Source: JBBSOK01 sp965219125 (lineage in GTDB: Bacteria; Bacteroidota; Bacteroidia; Flavobacteriales; Flavobacteriaceae). Taken from it: a stretch of 64,000 nt of DNA. Below, piece by piece: positions 25,922-33,917 of this stretch. The notes below the pieces were generated by a model. The model was not told the DNA's origin and made no database searches. It saw nothing but the letters and a program-made list of their open reading frames with translations. A program made the position numbers and the translations under genes. The DNA is taken from positions 124,001 to 188,000 of the forward strand of contig CBDCMO010000001.1 in the NCBI GenBank assembly GCA_965219125.1, read 5' to 3'. How positions within the stretch are numbered: the stretch's first letter is position 1; the number at the start of each line of letters is the position of its first letter.

Positions 25922-27619
25922 ATGAAGAAAACACTTCTTTTTCTGTTTACACTTTTAACTCCAATAATACTTTTCGCACAAGATGCCGTTCCGGCAGAAG
26001 TGGGAATTGATGAAAAAATAAACCAAGCATTTTTGCCGGTTTCAAATTTCTTCTCGAAAATCATATTTTTTCAAGTATTTGGTATTCCATTCATTTTAAT
26101 TCTTTTGGTTTTTAGCGCATTATTTTTTACGCTTTATTTTGGATTTCCAAATTTCAGATATTTTTTTAGAGCAATACAGACCGTTCGCGGAAAATATGAA
26201 GATATTGAAAAGCATGGAGCTACAATTTTGTACGGAGAAGATGGCATAGCGCACGGAACAGATATGAACAAGGTTGATGATATAGATCATCACATAGGAA
26301 CTTTAGATGACAATCTCGCAATAGACGGCGATATTGCGGATACTATACGTGACGAATCTTCCGATGGAGAAGTTACACACTTTCAGGCATTGGCAACGGC
26401 AGTTTCTGGAACTGTAGGTAACGGAAATATAGCAGGTGTTGCATTGGCAATTGCACTTGGAGGGCCAGGCGCAACTTTTTGGATGGTAGTATGTGGATTA
26501 TTGGGTATGTCTACCAAATTTGTGGAATGTACCCTAGGTGTTCAATATCGTGATGTTGGGCCGGACGGAACAGTTTATGGTGGACCAATGTATTACTTAA
26601 GCAAAGGTTTAAAGGAAAAAGGATTTAAAACGTTGGGGAAAATAACCGCAGCAATTTTTGCAATTTTTTGCATTGGTGGATCTTTTGGTGGTGGTAACGC
26701 TGCACAATCCAATCAAGCTACAATAGTTTTAAAGGATTTGTTTGATTTACAAAGTACCGCTGCGGGATTTTGGATTGGCGTTCTACTTGCAATTTTGGTT
26801 GGTATTATAATTATTGGAGGTATAAAAAGAATCGCACAAGTTACCGAAAAGGTTGTTCCTTTTATGGCAGTAATGTATGTAGTTGCTTGTTTATATATAA
26901 TTTTCAGCAACTTTAGTTTACTGGATGATGCTTTTAGTTTAATATTCTCTGAGGCATTTAATCCGCAAGCTATAGGTGTTGGTTCAATAATTGGTGTTAT
27001 ACTAGTTGGTTTTAAACGTGCAGCATTTTCTAACGAAGCTGGTGCAGGTTCTGCATCTATCGCTCACAGTGCAGTGAGAACAAGATATTCTGCAAGCGAA
27101 GGTTTGGTAGCCCTTTTAGAACCATTTATTGATACGGTGGTAATCTGTACTATGACGGCTTTAGTAATTATCATTTTTAATATGGGAGGCTTTTTTGAAT
27201 ATGGCGATGCCACAGGACAAGGCGTTGCAATTATAAATGGCGTTGCGTATGAAGGTTCCGGAATTACGGCTCAGGCATTTCACCAATTTATTCCATATTC
27301 AAAAATATTCTTAACAGTCGCGGTATTCTTGTTCGCTGTTTCAACTATGATTTCTTGGTCTTACTACGGTCTACAATCTTGGAAATATCTCTTCGGAAGA
27401 GGAAAAACTATGGATATGGTTTACAAAGTTCTTTTTTGCATTTTTATAATAATCGGCGCTGCAGCGAATATGAGATCTATTTGGGACTTTTCCGATGCTA
27501 TGATTTTCGCAATGATATTCCCGAACATGGTCGGTCTTTTCTTCTTGTTCCCAGTTGTTAAAAAACAATTGAGAAGGTATCTTGATGCTATCAAACTTAA
27601 AAGAGAAGCAATTTCGTAA
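25922..27619 (+). CDS. Sodium:alanine symporter (AGCS family)
   Basis: A 565-residue polytopic membrane protein. The first 20 residues resemble a signal peptide ending F-A-Q. Family motifs include T-A-V-S-G-T-V-G-N-G-N-I-A-G-V, G-G-P-G-A-T-F-W-M, K-F-V-E-C-T-L-G-V and F-K-R-A-A-F-S-N-E-A-G-A-G-S-A. AGCS proteins import alanine or glycine with Na+. An acidic segment of about 60 residues (D-D-I-D-H-H and similar) lies between the first helix and the conserved core, longer than in the short forms. The HhH protein gene begins 11 bp downstream. Confidence 0.9.
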   Translation: MKKTLLFLFTLLTPIILFAQDAVPAEVGIDEKINQAFLPVSNFFSKIIFFQVFGIPFILILLVFSALFFTLYFGFPNFRYFFRAIQTVRGKYEDIEKHGATILYGEDGIAHGTDMNKVDDIDHHIGTLDDNLAIDGDIADTIRDESSDGEVTHFQALATAVSGTVGNGNIAGVALAIALGGPGATFWMVVCGLLGMSTKFVECTLGVQYRDVGPDGTVYGGPMYYLSKGLKEKGFKTLGKITAAIFAIFCIGGSFGGGNAAQSNQATIVLKDLFDLQSTAAGFWIGVLLAILVGIIIIGGIKRIAQVTEKVVPFMAVMYVVACLYIIFSNFSLLDDAFSLIFSEAFNPQAIGVGSIIGVILVGFKRAAFSNEAGAGSASIAHSAVRTRYSASEGLVALLEPFIDTVVICTMTALVIIIFNMGGFFEYGDATGQGVAIINGVAYEGSGITAQAFHQFIPYSKIFLTVAVFLFAVSTMISWSYYGLQSWKYLFGRGKTMDMVYKVLFCIFIIIGAAANMRSIWDFSDAMIFAMIFPNMVGLFFLFPVVKKQLRRYLDAIKLKREAIS

Positions 27620-27630
27620 CATTTAATTTA

Positions 27631-28506
27631 ATGAATAATTTAAAATCCCACCTCAGGTTTACAAATGGCCAACGAGGTGGGATTTTAGGTTTAGTAGCCT
27701 TAATTATCGGGCTACTTTGTATTCTATTTTTTGTAGATTTTTTTTCGGAAGAAAAGCTTGATATAGATTCGGCAGAAGTTTTGGCGCTTCAAAAAAATTT
27801 AGATTCAATAAGATTAGCTTCGCTTGAAAGCAAGAAACCGAGGATTTATCCCTTCAATCCAAATTACATTACAGATTATAAGGGCTACACATTAGGTCTT
27901 TCGGCTGAAGAAATTGATAGACTTTTGAAGTTTCGGGCAGAAGGAAAATGGATAAATTCGATTGTAGATTTTAAGAATGTTACCAATGTTTCAGATTCGG
28001 TTTTAGAAAAAATTAGTCCGTATTTTAAATTTCCAGATTGGGTGACAAATCCAAAATTTGCGACTGGTAATTTCAAGGATTTCAAACCCCAAAAGTTTAC
28101 CGGCCCAAAAACAGACTTAAATACTGCAACCAAAGAACAGCTTATTGAAGTAAGCGGAATAGGGGAAGCGTTAAGTAATCGGATTATTGAATACCGAAAT
28201 AAATTGGGTGGCTTTTCAGATGACATTCAACTTTATAATGTTTATGGATTAGATCCAACCGTTGTACAAAAAGCTTTGGAACGGTTTACGGTTAAGACTC
28301 CGAAATTACTTCAAAAAATAAATCTCAATAAAGCTTCGGCTTCAGATATTGCCACAATTCCGGGAATCAATTATGAACTAGCCAAAAAAATCTGGGAGTA
28401 TCGCAAACTTAGAGAAAAAGTAAGCAGTTTGGATGATTTACAAAACGTAGAAGGTTTAACGCCCAAAAAATTAGCTGAAATTAAGTTATATTTGTCGCTT
28501 GAGTAA
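27631..28506 (+). CDS. Membrane-anchored helix-hairpin-helix protein (ComEA-like)
   Basis: A 291-residue protein with one membrane segment (about residues 18-37) and then several helix-hairpin-helix motifs: D-L-N-T-A-T-K-E-Q-L-I-E-V-S-G-I-G-E near residue 168 and I-N-L-N-K-A-S-A-S-D-I-A-T-I-P-G-I near 230, with more degenerate copies before and after. HhH pairs of this kind bind DNA in ComEA, the periplasmic receptor of natural transformation; many Bacteroidetes versions are uncharacterised. The first 19 codons contain a 13-bp perfect inverted repeat. Operon with the symporter is possible from the 11-bp gap. Confidence 0.8.
   Translation: MNNLKSHLRFTNGQRGGILGLVALIIGLLCILFFVDFFSEEKLDIDSAEVLALQKNLDSIRLASLESKKPRIYPFNPNYITDYKGYTLGLSAEEIDRLLKFRAEGKWINSIVDFKNVTNVSDSVLEKISPYFKFPDWVTNPKFATGNFKDFKPQKFTGPKTDLNTATKEQLIEVSGIGEALSNRIIEYRNKLGGFSDDIQLYNVYGLDPTVVQKALERFTVKTPKLLQKINLNKASASDIATIPGINYELAKKIWEYRKLREKVSSLDDLQNVEGLTPKKLAEIKLYLSLE
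27642..27686 (+). promoter_or_regulatory. 13-bp perfect inverted repeat over the start of the HhH gene
   Basis: The arm at 27642-27654 (AAAATCCCACCTC) pairs perfectly with 27674-27686 (GAGGTGGGATTTT) around a 19-nt loop. It starts at codon 4 of the HhH gene and 22 bp after the symporter stop, and the second arm ends in four T. It could act as an attenuator for read-through from the symporter or could control translation. Function is inferred only from the shape. Confidence 0.5.
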
Positions 28507-28576
28507 ATAGGTTTTAAATACAAATAAGAATAAAGGTTAACAGCTTAAAATCGAAATAACTAGTTTAAACAACTTT

Positions 28577-29743
28577 ATGAACAATTCATATTTTACAGAA
28601 GAACATAATTTTTTTAGAAAAAGCTTTCAAGATTTCCTTCAAAAGGAAGTCGTTCCACACATAGAAAAATGGGAAAAAACAGGCCATATTGAACGTTTTA
28701 TATGGGAGAAATTTGGTGAGATGGGTTACTTCGGAATTTATCAACCGGAAGAATTTGGTGGCTTGGATTTAGATTTGTTTTACACGGTAATTTTCTTGGA
28801 AGAACTTCAAAAAATAAACAGTGGTGGCTTTGCTGCTGCAATGTGGGCACATGCTTATCTTGCACAAACCCACTTAAAAAAAGAAGGTAATAAAGCGCAA
28901 AAAGATAAGTATTTGGCACCAAGTATTACGGGAGAAAAAATTGGTTGTCTTTGTATTACAGAACCTTTTGGTGGTAGCGATGTTTCGGGAATGCGAACAA
29001 CGGCAGTAATTAAGGGCGATAAATACGTGATTAATGGCTCTAAAACTTTTATTACAAATGGAGTTTATAGCGATTATCTTATAGTTGCGGCCAAAACTGC
29101 GCCGGAATTGGGCAATAAAGGTATCAGCATATTTGTGATGGATCGGGAAACAAAGGGGATAAATGCTACCAAACTTGATAAATTAGGTTGGCGAGCAAGC
29201 GACACGGGCGAAATTGCCTTCGATAATGTAGAAATCCCACTCGAAAATTTAATGGGAGAAGAGAATGCAGGTTTCCCTTATATAATGCAGCATTTTGCTT
29301 TAGAAAGGTTGATTATGGGCATAAACGCACATGCACGTAGTGAGTTTGCTATAGACTATACAATAGCATATATGAAAGAACGCACGGCGTTCGGAAAAAG
29401 CATTTCAAAATTCCAAGCATTAAGACATAGAATGGCCCAAATTGTGAGTGAAGTAGAAGTTGCAAAAACCTTTAATTACGTAACGGCAAAACGATTGAAT
29501 GATGGCGAATATGTTGTAAAGGAAGCTACAATGAGCAAACTTATTTCAACCAAAGTTTCGGATGAAGTTATGACGGAATGTCTTCAATTTTTAGGCGGTT
29601 ATGGTTATATGGAAGAATATCCATTGGCACGTTTAATGCGCGACAGTAGGCTTGGCCCAATTGGTGGCGGTACTTCGGAAATCTTGCGTGAGATAATTGC
29701 TAAAATGGTAATTGAAGGTAAAGAATATAAGCCTGCCACCTAG
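28577..29743 (+). CDS. Acyl-CoA dehydrogenase, isovaleryl/long-chain-type active site
   Basis: A 388-residue flavoenzyme. The flavin/substrate motif C-I-T-E-P-F-G-G-S-D is near residue 126, and the C-terminal signature L-G-G-Y-G-Y-M-E-E-Y-P-L-A-R-L-M-R-D is near 335. In medium-chain enzymes the catalytic Glu lies in Y-E-G-T; here that site reads G-G-G-T-S-E. Instead Glu243 in A-L-E-R-L-I-M-G sits where isovaleryl-CoA and long-chain enzymes have theirs. It oxidises an acyl-CoA to the enoyl-CoA and passes electrons to ETF. The chain length or branched substrate cannot be settled. It appears as a single gene. Confidence 0.88.
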   Translation: MNNSYFTEEHNFFRKSFQDFLQKEVVPHIEKWEKTGHIERFIWEKFGEMGYFGIYQPEEFGGLDLDLFYTVIFLEELQKINSGGFAAAMWAHAYLAQTHLKKEGNKAQKDKYLAPSITGEKIGCLCITEPFGGSDVSGMRTTAVIKGDKYVINGSKTFITNGVYSDYLIVAAKTAPELGNKGISIFVMDRETKGINATKLDKLGWRASDTGEIAFDNVEIPLENLMGEENAGFPYIMQHFALERLIMGINAHARSEFAIDYTIAYMKERTAFGKSISKFQALRHRMAQIVSEVEVAKTFNYVTAKRLNDGEYVVKEATMSKLISTKVSDEVMTECLQFLGGYGYMEEYPLARLMRDSRLGPIGGGTSEILREIIAKMVIEGKEYKPAT

Positions 29744-29802
29744 ATTCTAGATTCTTATTCAAATATATTAAAACAACCTTCAGCAATTTACTAGTTGTAA
29801 AT

Positions 29803-31227
29803 ATGAAAAATAACTTCGTAAAATTTATTGTCTTTTCATCTATCCTAATTTCATCGTTTTCAACCTTCGCCCAAAAAGATGTAAAGGGAAAGGTTACCGA
29901 TTTTTTAACCTACGCAACTATTGAGAGCGCGAGTGTTTACATTCAAAATACAACTATTGGAACCGTAACAAATAGCAATGGTAAATTCTCGCTGTACGTA
30001 CCCCAGGAAAATATGAATGATACGTTGGTCGTTTCTTCAATTGGATATAAAAGTTTTAAAACTTCAATTTCAGAATATACAAACCCAACAGATATTTTTT
30101 TAGAAGAAGAATTAGCCTCTTTGGATGAAGTTGTAATAAAAACCGACACACGCCCAAAAACCGGAAATGATATAGTTTTAAGGGCATTAGACAGATTACC
30201 GCGAACGCTCCCGGACCAACCATATCTCGAAAAAGGATTTCTTCGCCATAAAGAGCGTAATAAGAAAGAATACAAATGGTTAATTGAAAGTGCCATTACT
30301 TTTTACGATGAAGGTTATGACAGTCTCGCAAAAAACAAGCTGAAAATAAATGTAGATGAAAATAGGAAAAGCTATGATTTACGGGATGTTGATAGCCTTT
30401 TTGCTTATACGTCATATTTAAAATATAAGACAAATGCAAAATTAAAATCGAAATCAATTAGGCGTGATACTATAAAAACTTCCAATTTGGTGAAAGCTAT
30501 AAAATGGAACGATCAGCGTGTAAATGGGTTGGATAATCTTTTTAACGGCAATCTAAATTTGGTAAGAAATGCCAATCTCAAAAAAGCATTATTTGGAGAT
30601 AAAATGCTAGATGATCACCAATTTACGTTAGATACTATTTTGGTAGATAATGGCCGAAAGCTATATAAAATCAAAATAGAAAAAGGAAAGGACTTTGTAA
30701 ATTTAAATACACCAAACATTTTTAACGATGGTTTTGAGCCAAAGGGATTTATCTACATTTATTACGATAATTATGCAATTAAGAAGATTGAGTACCAATT
30801 GGTTGCAGCGAGCGAAACACAGAAAAAAAGAAGCAAAAGTCTTTTCGATACCTATTTAAACCACAAGTTGATATTGAATTACAAAGATTACGATGGTAAA
30901 ATGTACCTAAATTATATGTATTACGAAACTCCGAAACTTGTAAATGCGGGCGACAGGAGTACAGATAAAACTAAGGATGAAGATGAATTGGAGAAAATGA
31001 AGAACGAACAATTTTATTATACAACCCAAGAAATTCTATTTTCAGATATAATTTTAGATCCAACTGAAATTGCAGCTGAAAAGCCAACAAACTGGGATGA
31101 TGACATTTTTGCGCCCCGAAATTATAACGCCGAATTTTGGAAAAACTATAACGTTTTGTTAGAAAGTGAAGAAGAGCAAAAGCTTATTCTAGATTTAACA
31201 AAACGGGCAACACTTTTCAAACAGTAA
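29803..31227 (+). CDS. Secreted protein with carboxypeptidase-D-like regulatory domain
   Basis: A 474-residue protein with a signal peptide (ending T-F-A-Q). Residues about 23-110 form a CarboxypepD_reg-like beta-sandwich: K-D-V-K-G-K-V-T-D, I-G-T-V-T-N-S-N-G-K-F-S-L and V-S-S-I-G-Y-K. This fold is common at the front of SusC-type receptors and other Bacteroidetes envelope proteins. The remaining 360 residues are beta-rich and Lys/Asp-rich without a barrel end, and I do not recognise a second domain. It is probably periplasmic or on the cell surface. No operon partners within 60 bp. Confidence 0.75.
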   Translation: MKNNFVKFIVFSSILISSFSTFAQKDVKGKVTDFLTYATIESASVYIQNTTIGTVTNSNGKFSLYVPQENMNDTLVVSSIGYKSFKTSISEYTNPTDIFLEEELASLDEVVIKTDTRPKTGNDIVLRALDRLPRTLPDQPYLEKGFLRHKERNKKEYKWLIESAITFYDEGYDSLAKNKLKINVDENRKSYDLRDVDSLFAYTSYLKYKTNAKLKSKSIRRDTIKTSNLVKAIKWNDQRVNGLDNLFNGNLNLVRNANLKKALFGDKMLDDHQFTLDTILVDNGRKLYKIKIEKGKDFVNLNTPNIFNDGFEPKGFIYIYYDNYAIKKIEYQLVAASETQKKRSKSLFDTYLNHKLILNYKDYDGKMYLNYMYYETPKLVNAGDRSTDKTKDEDELEKMKNEQFYYTTQEILFSDIILDPTEIAAEKPTNWDDDIFAPRNYNAEFWKNYNVLLESEEEQKLILDLTKRATLFKQ

Positions 31228-31359
31228 AATATAATTTAGCACTCAAAATTATCGAATAGTTCGATTAGCGAATTTAGCTAATTATTTTGGAAAATGAGTT
31301 TTTTTCATCAAAATTGAAAAAAACTCATAACTCATAACTCATAATTCATAACTAATTTA

Positions 31360-31367
31360 TATTTTTG
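31360..31367 (+). promoter_or_regulatory. -7 element TATTTTTG before rpsU
   Basis: Perfect TAnnTTTG match 29 nt before the rpsU start, directly after a tract of repeated AACTCATA words. No TTG occurs at the normal distance, so the -33 region is weak. Confidence 0.45.
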
Positions 31368-31380
31368 CCGACCTAAAGAG

Positions 31381-31386
31381 AGGAGG
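31381..31386 (+). promoter_or_regulatory. Strong Shine-Dalgarno sequence of rpsU
   Basis: AGGAGG lies 10 nt before the ATG at 31397, preceded by AGAG. Other genes in the window mostly lack such a site, as is usual in Bacteroidetes, where bS21 helps to mask the anti-SD. A strong SD on the bS21 gene itself fits the proposed feedback control of its own synthesis. Confidence 0.75.
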
Positions 31387-31396
31387 TTAAGACACT

Positions 31397-31591
31397 ATGT
31401 TAATAATACCAGTAAAAGACGGAGAAAATATCGACAGAGCCCTAAAGCGTTTCAAGCGTAAGTTTGATCGTACAGGCACTATGCGTCAACTACGCTCAAG
31501 ACAAGCTTTTAGCAAGCCTTCAGTAGTAAGAAGAGCACAGATTCAAAAAGCTGAATACATTCAAAACCTTAGAGATAAGGAAGATATTTAG
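31397..31591 (+). CDS. rpsU: 30S ribosomal protein bS21
   Basis: A 64-residue basic protein that matches bS21 along its whole length: I-I-P-V-K-D-G-E-N-I-D-R-A-L-K-R-F-K-R at the start and R-R-A-Q-I-Q-K-A at the end. bS21 binds the 30S platform near the anti-Shine-Dalgarno end of 16S rRNA. The gene has its own -7 element, a strong Shine-Dalgarno sequence and an excellent terminator, so it is an independent unit. Length and composition are normal for the flavobacterial form. Confidence 0.97.
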   Translation: MLIIPVKDGENIDRALKRFKRKFDRTGTMRQLRSRQAFSKPSVVRRAQIQKAEYIQNLRDKEDI

Positions 31592-31626
31592 TCAATTTTA
31601 GCGCAAGCTAAAAGTTTATAAATTCA

Positions 31627-31658
31627 AATCCGTTGGAGCTTTCCAACGGATTTTTTTT
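31627..31658 (+). terminator. Intrinsic terminator of rpsU
   Basis: An 11-bp perfect stem (AATCCGTTGGA at 31627-31637 with TCCAACGGATT at 31642-31652), GCTT loop and a run of eight T starting at 31651. Confidence 0.9.
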
Positions 31659-31771
31659 ATTTACCTATCCAATTAATCCTCAACAATTGTTTTATTCTTA
31701 GTCTTTAATATTTATTTTTAACTCATAACTCATAACTCATAACTCATAACTCTCAATTCATAATAAAAAAA

Positions 31772-32662
31772 ATGTCTTTTCAAGCCTTTACAGACTATCT
31801 TCAATTGGAAAAAAAGTATTCCCAACATACGGTGACCGCTTATGTAAAAGATTTGGATGCATTTCAAAATTTCGCTTCAATTGAATATGAATATTCAGAA
31901 ATTTTGGAGGTCAACTATTCAATCATTAGAAGCTGGATAGTTTCATTGGTAGATTCTGGCATATCTAACAGAACCATAAACCGCAAAATATCTTCGCTAA
32001 AATCATTTTATAAATTTTTGTTGAAATCTAAACAAATTGAAATTAATCCGTTAGCCAAACACAAAGCTTTAAAAACTTCAAAAAAAGTACAAGTGCCCTT
32101 TTCACAAAAGGAAGTTGAGGGCGTTATTGAAATTCTAGAAAATGATGATAATTTTGAAGGTATCAGAAATAAACTGATTGTTGAATTATTTTATTCAACA
32201 GGAATAAGGAGGGCAGAATTAATCAATTTGAAAATAGCCAATATTTCACTGTCACAAAAAACAATTAAAGTTTTGGGCAAGCGCAATAAAGAAAGAATTA
32301 TCCCGCTATTGCCCAGCGTAAAAAATACGATTGAGAAATATTTGGATTTTAGAGATAAGTTGGAAAATATTGAAAGCCCAGATTTTGTCTTTCTAACAAG
32401 CAAAGGGTGTAAAATTTATGAAACGCTTGTTTATAGAATAATAAACAGTTACTTTAGTAAAGCGTCTGAAAAGGTTAAAAAAAGTCCGCATATTTTGCGA
32501 CATTCATTCGCGACACATTTATTAAATGAAGGTGCGGGCTTAAATGCTGTAAAGGAATTATTAGGTCATTCAAGCTTGGCATCAACGCAGGTTTACACAC
32601 ATAACAGTATAGCTACGCTGAAATCAGTTTACAGTAAGGCGCACCCTCGAAACAAGAAATAG
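31772..32662 (+). CDS. xerC: Tyrosine recombinase XerC
   Basis: A 296-residue site-specific recombinase. The N-terminal SAM-like domain (residues 1-95) has the E-K-K-Y-S-Q-H-T-V-T-A-Y start of Xer proteins. The catalytic residues are all visible: Arg146 in T-G-I-R-R-A-E, Lys170, His240 and Arg243 in H-I-L-R-H-S-F-A-T-H, His266 in L-G-H-S-S and nucleophile Tyr275 in Q-V-Y-T-H. With a partner Xer it resolves chromosome dimers at dif. The position between rpsU and hpf is a conserved housekeeping one, which argues against a mobile-element integrase. Confidence 0.92.
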   Translation: MSFQAFTDYLQLEKKYSQHTVTAYVKDLDAFQNFASIEYEYSEILEVNYSIIRSWIVSLVDSGISNRTINRKISSLKSFYKFLLKSKQIEINPLAKHKALKTSKKVQVPFSQKEVEGVIEILENDDNFEGIRNKLIVELFYSTGIRRAELINLKIANISLSQKTIKVLGKRNKERIIPLLPSVKNTIEKYLDFRDKLENIESPDFVFLTSKGCKIYETLVYRIINSYFSKASEKVKKSPHILRHSFATHLLNEGAGLNAVKELLGHSSLASTQVYTHNSIATLKSVYSKAHPRNKK

Positions 32663-32748
32663 TTTAAACCAGAATCAGTATAATTTCGATTTTAGAATAA
32701 AATTTTTTCAATTGAAAAGTAATATTGGTTCTTTAATATGTATATGTT

Positions 32749-33051
32749 ATGAAGATAAATATTGAAACCCCAAACTTTGGAGCAAAAGACGAACTCATTC
32801 AGTTTGTTGAAAAACGACTGGAAAAATTAGAACAATTTTATGACAAGATTATTTTTGCAGATGTTTTTTTGAAAGTTCAAAAAACAAGTGAAAAAGAAAA
32901 CAAAATTGTTGAAGTTTTACTTAGTATCCCCGGCGGCGATTTAATGGTAAAAAAGGAGGCGAAAACTTTTGAGGAAGCAACCGATTTGGCGGTTCATACT
33001 TTAGAAAGACAACTGAAGAAGAAAAAGCAAAAACAAAAGGAATATATTTAG
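32749..33051 (+). CDS. hpf: Ribosome hibernation promoting factor, short form
   Basis: A 100-residue protein of the HPF/RaiA (YfiA) fold: an amphipathic first helix D-E-L-I-Q-F-V-E-K-R-L-E-K-L-E, central beta strands, a second helix with F-E-E-A-T-D-L-A-V-H-T-L-E-R-Q-L and a Lys-rich end. It binds the 30S decoding region in stationary phase and stops translation. There is no C-terminal dimerisation domain, so it is the short form. The gene precedes the tRNA-tuf cluster and is followed by a terminator-like hairpin. Confidence 0.9.
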   Translation: MKINIETPNFGAKDELIQFVEKRLEKLEQFYDKIIFADVFLKVQKTSEKENKIVEVLLSIPGGDLMVKKEAKTFEEATDLAVHTLERQLKKKKQKQKEYI

Positions 33052-33072
33052 CAATATTTTTTAAAAAATGTT

Positions 33073-33101
33073 TTGTGGAAATAATATTTTTTCTACATTT
33101 G
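33073..33101 (+). promoter_or_regulatory. Consensus promoter of the tRNA-tuf cluster
   Basis: TTTTG with TTG at 33073-33075, an 18-bp spacer and TACATTTG at 33094-33101: a full match to the Bacteroidetes primary-sigma consensus. Predicted start of RNA is near 33106-33108, about 55 nt before tRNA-Thr. Confidence 0.75.
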
Positions 33102-33102
33102 C

Positions 33103-33129
33103 AGTCCGTTAGAAATAGCGGACTTTTTT
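33103..33129 (+). terminator. Terminator-like hairpin downstream of hpf, overlapping the tRNA promoter
   Basis: A 9-bp stem with one G-U pair (AGTCCGTTA at 33103-33111 with TAGCGGACT at 33116-33124), GAAA loop and six T. For RNA coming from hpf it should terminate. RNA starting at the adjacent promoter would lack the first bases of the stem and escape. Confidence 0.75.
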
Positions 33130-33162
33130 ATGGCTTCGATTTTAGCCTAAAAAAGGTAAAAA

Positions 33163-33236
33163 GCCGATGTAGCTCAGCTGGCTAGAGCAGCTGATTTGTA
33201 ATCAGCAGGTCGTGGGTTCGAGTCCCTCTATCGGCT
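33163..33236 (+). tRNA. tRNA-Thr (anticodon TGT)
   Basis: A 74-nt cloverleaf: acceptor GCCGATG/TATCGGC, D-arm with TAGCTCAGCTGGCTAGAGCA, anticodon stem GCTGA/TCAGC with loop TTTGTAA and T-arm GGTTCGAGTCC. CCA is not encoded. First gene of the Thr-Tyr-Gly-Thr-tuf-Trp cluster. Confidence 0.95.
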
Positions 33237-33309
33237 CTTTTTATTTCCTGCAAACAGGAGTTTGAAATTTTGGAATTTGGAATTTTCCTTATTTGGATAT
33301 TCCATTTTA

Positions 33310-33391
<82 letters not shown>

Positions 33392-33431
33392 CCAATTGAG
33401 CATAATGCTGAAAGATTGCCTTTTAAGGTTC

Positions 33432-33460
33432 TCCCGACGCTTCGGGATTGCTCTCCCCAC
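33432..33460 (+). repeat. Hairpin plus partial copy of the tRNA-Tyr 3' end
   Basis: TCCCGA-CGCT-TCGGGA (33432-33447) is followed by TGCTCTCCCCAC (33449-33460), identical to 33381-33392 in tRNA-Tyr. It lies in the spacer between tRNA-Tyr and tRNA-Gly. Confidence 0.6.
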
Positions 33461-33559
33461 TTTTGTAATTCAGAATATTGAATTCAGAATTATTAATTGT
33501 TGTTCTTGAAAATATTGAAAACCTTATTATGAATCTAATATTAGATTTATAATTAAAAT

Positions 33560-33632
33560 GCGAAAGTAGCTCAGTTGGTAGAGCGTCAGCCTTCCAAGCT
33601 GAATGTCGCCGGTTCGAACCCGGTCTTTCGCT
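33560..33632 (+). tRNA. tRNA-Gly (anticodon TCC)
   Basis: A 73-nt cloverleaf: acceptor GCGAAAG/CTTTCGC, D-arm TAGCTCAGTTGGTAGAGC, anticodon stem TCAGC/GCTGA with loop CTTCCAA, T-arm GGTTCGAACCC. CCA is not encoded. Confidence 0.95.
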
Positions 33633-33695
33633 CAACTGAGTTTCAAGTGTCTTGTTTTATGTTAGCTAACGTAAAATTTAAGCTGGAAACTACAA

Positions 33696-33767
33696 GCCGG
33701 TGTAGCTCAGGGGTAGAGCGTTTCATTGGTAATGAAGAGGTCATGGGTTCAATTCCCATCATTGGCT
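33696..33767 (+). tRNA. tRNA-Thr (anticodon GGT)
   Basis: A 72-nt cloverleaf: acceptor GCCGGTG/CATTGGC with two G-U pairs, anticodon stem TTTCA/TGAAG (outer pair T-G) with loop TTGGTAA, T-arm GGTTCAATTCC. It complements the TGT isoacceptor upstream. CCA is not encoded. Confidence 0.93.
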
Positions 33768-33917
33768 CAAAGAAATGAAATTATCAGCAATTTTGTTTGC
33801 CTAAAGCTTATAGAATTATAGATTTTTTCAACTTCGATTTCAGATTCGATTTCGATTTCATAGTAAGTAGAATACAATAGATTACTAATATATAACTAAG
33901 ATTAAAATTAATACAAA

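Noticed and set aside
31772..32662. Integrase of a mobile element
   Set aside because: The recombinase has Xer-type features and lies among housekeeping genes without att repeats or cargo.
33575..33778. 67-codon reading frame across tRNA-Gly and tRNA-Thr
   Set aside because: It consists of tRNA sequence; similar false frames arise on both strands of tRNA genes.
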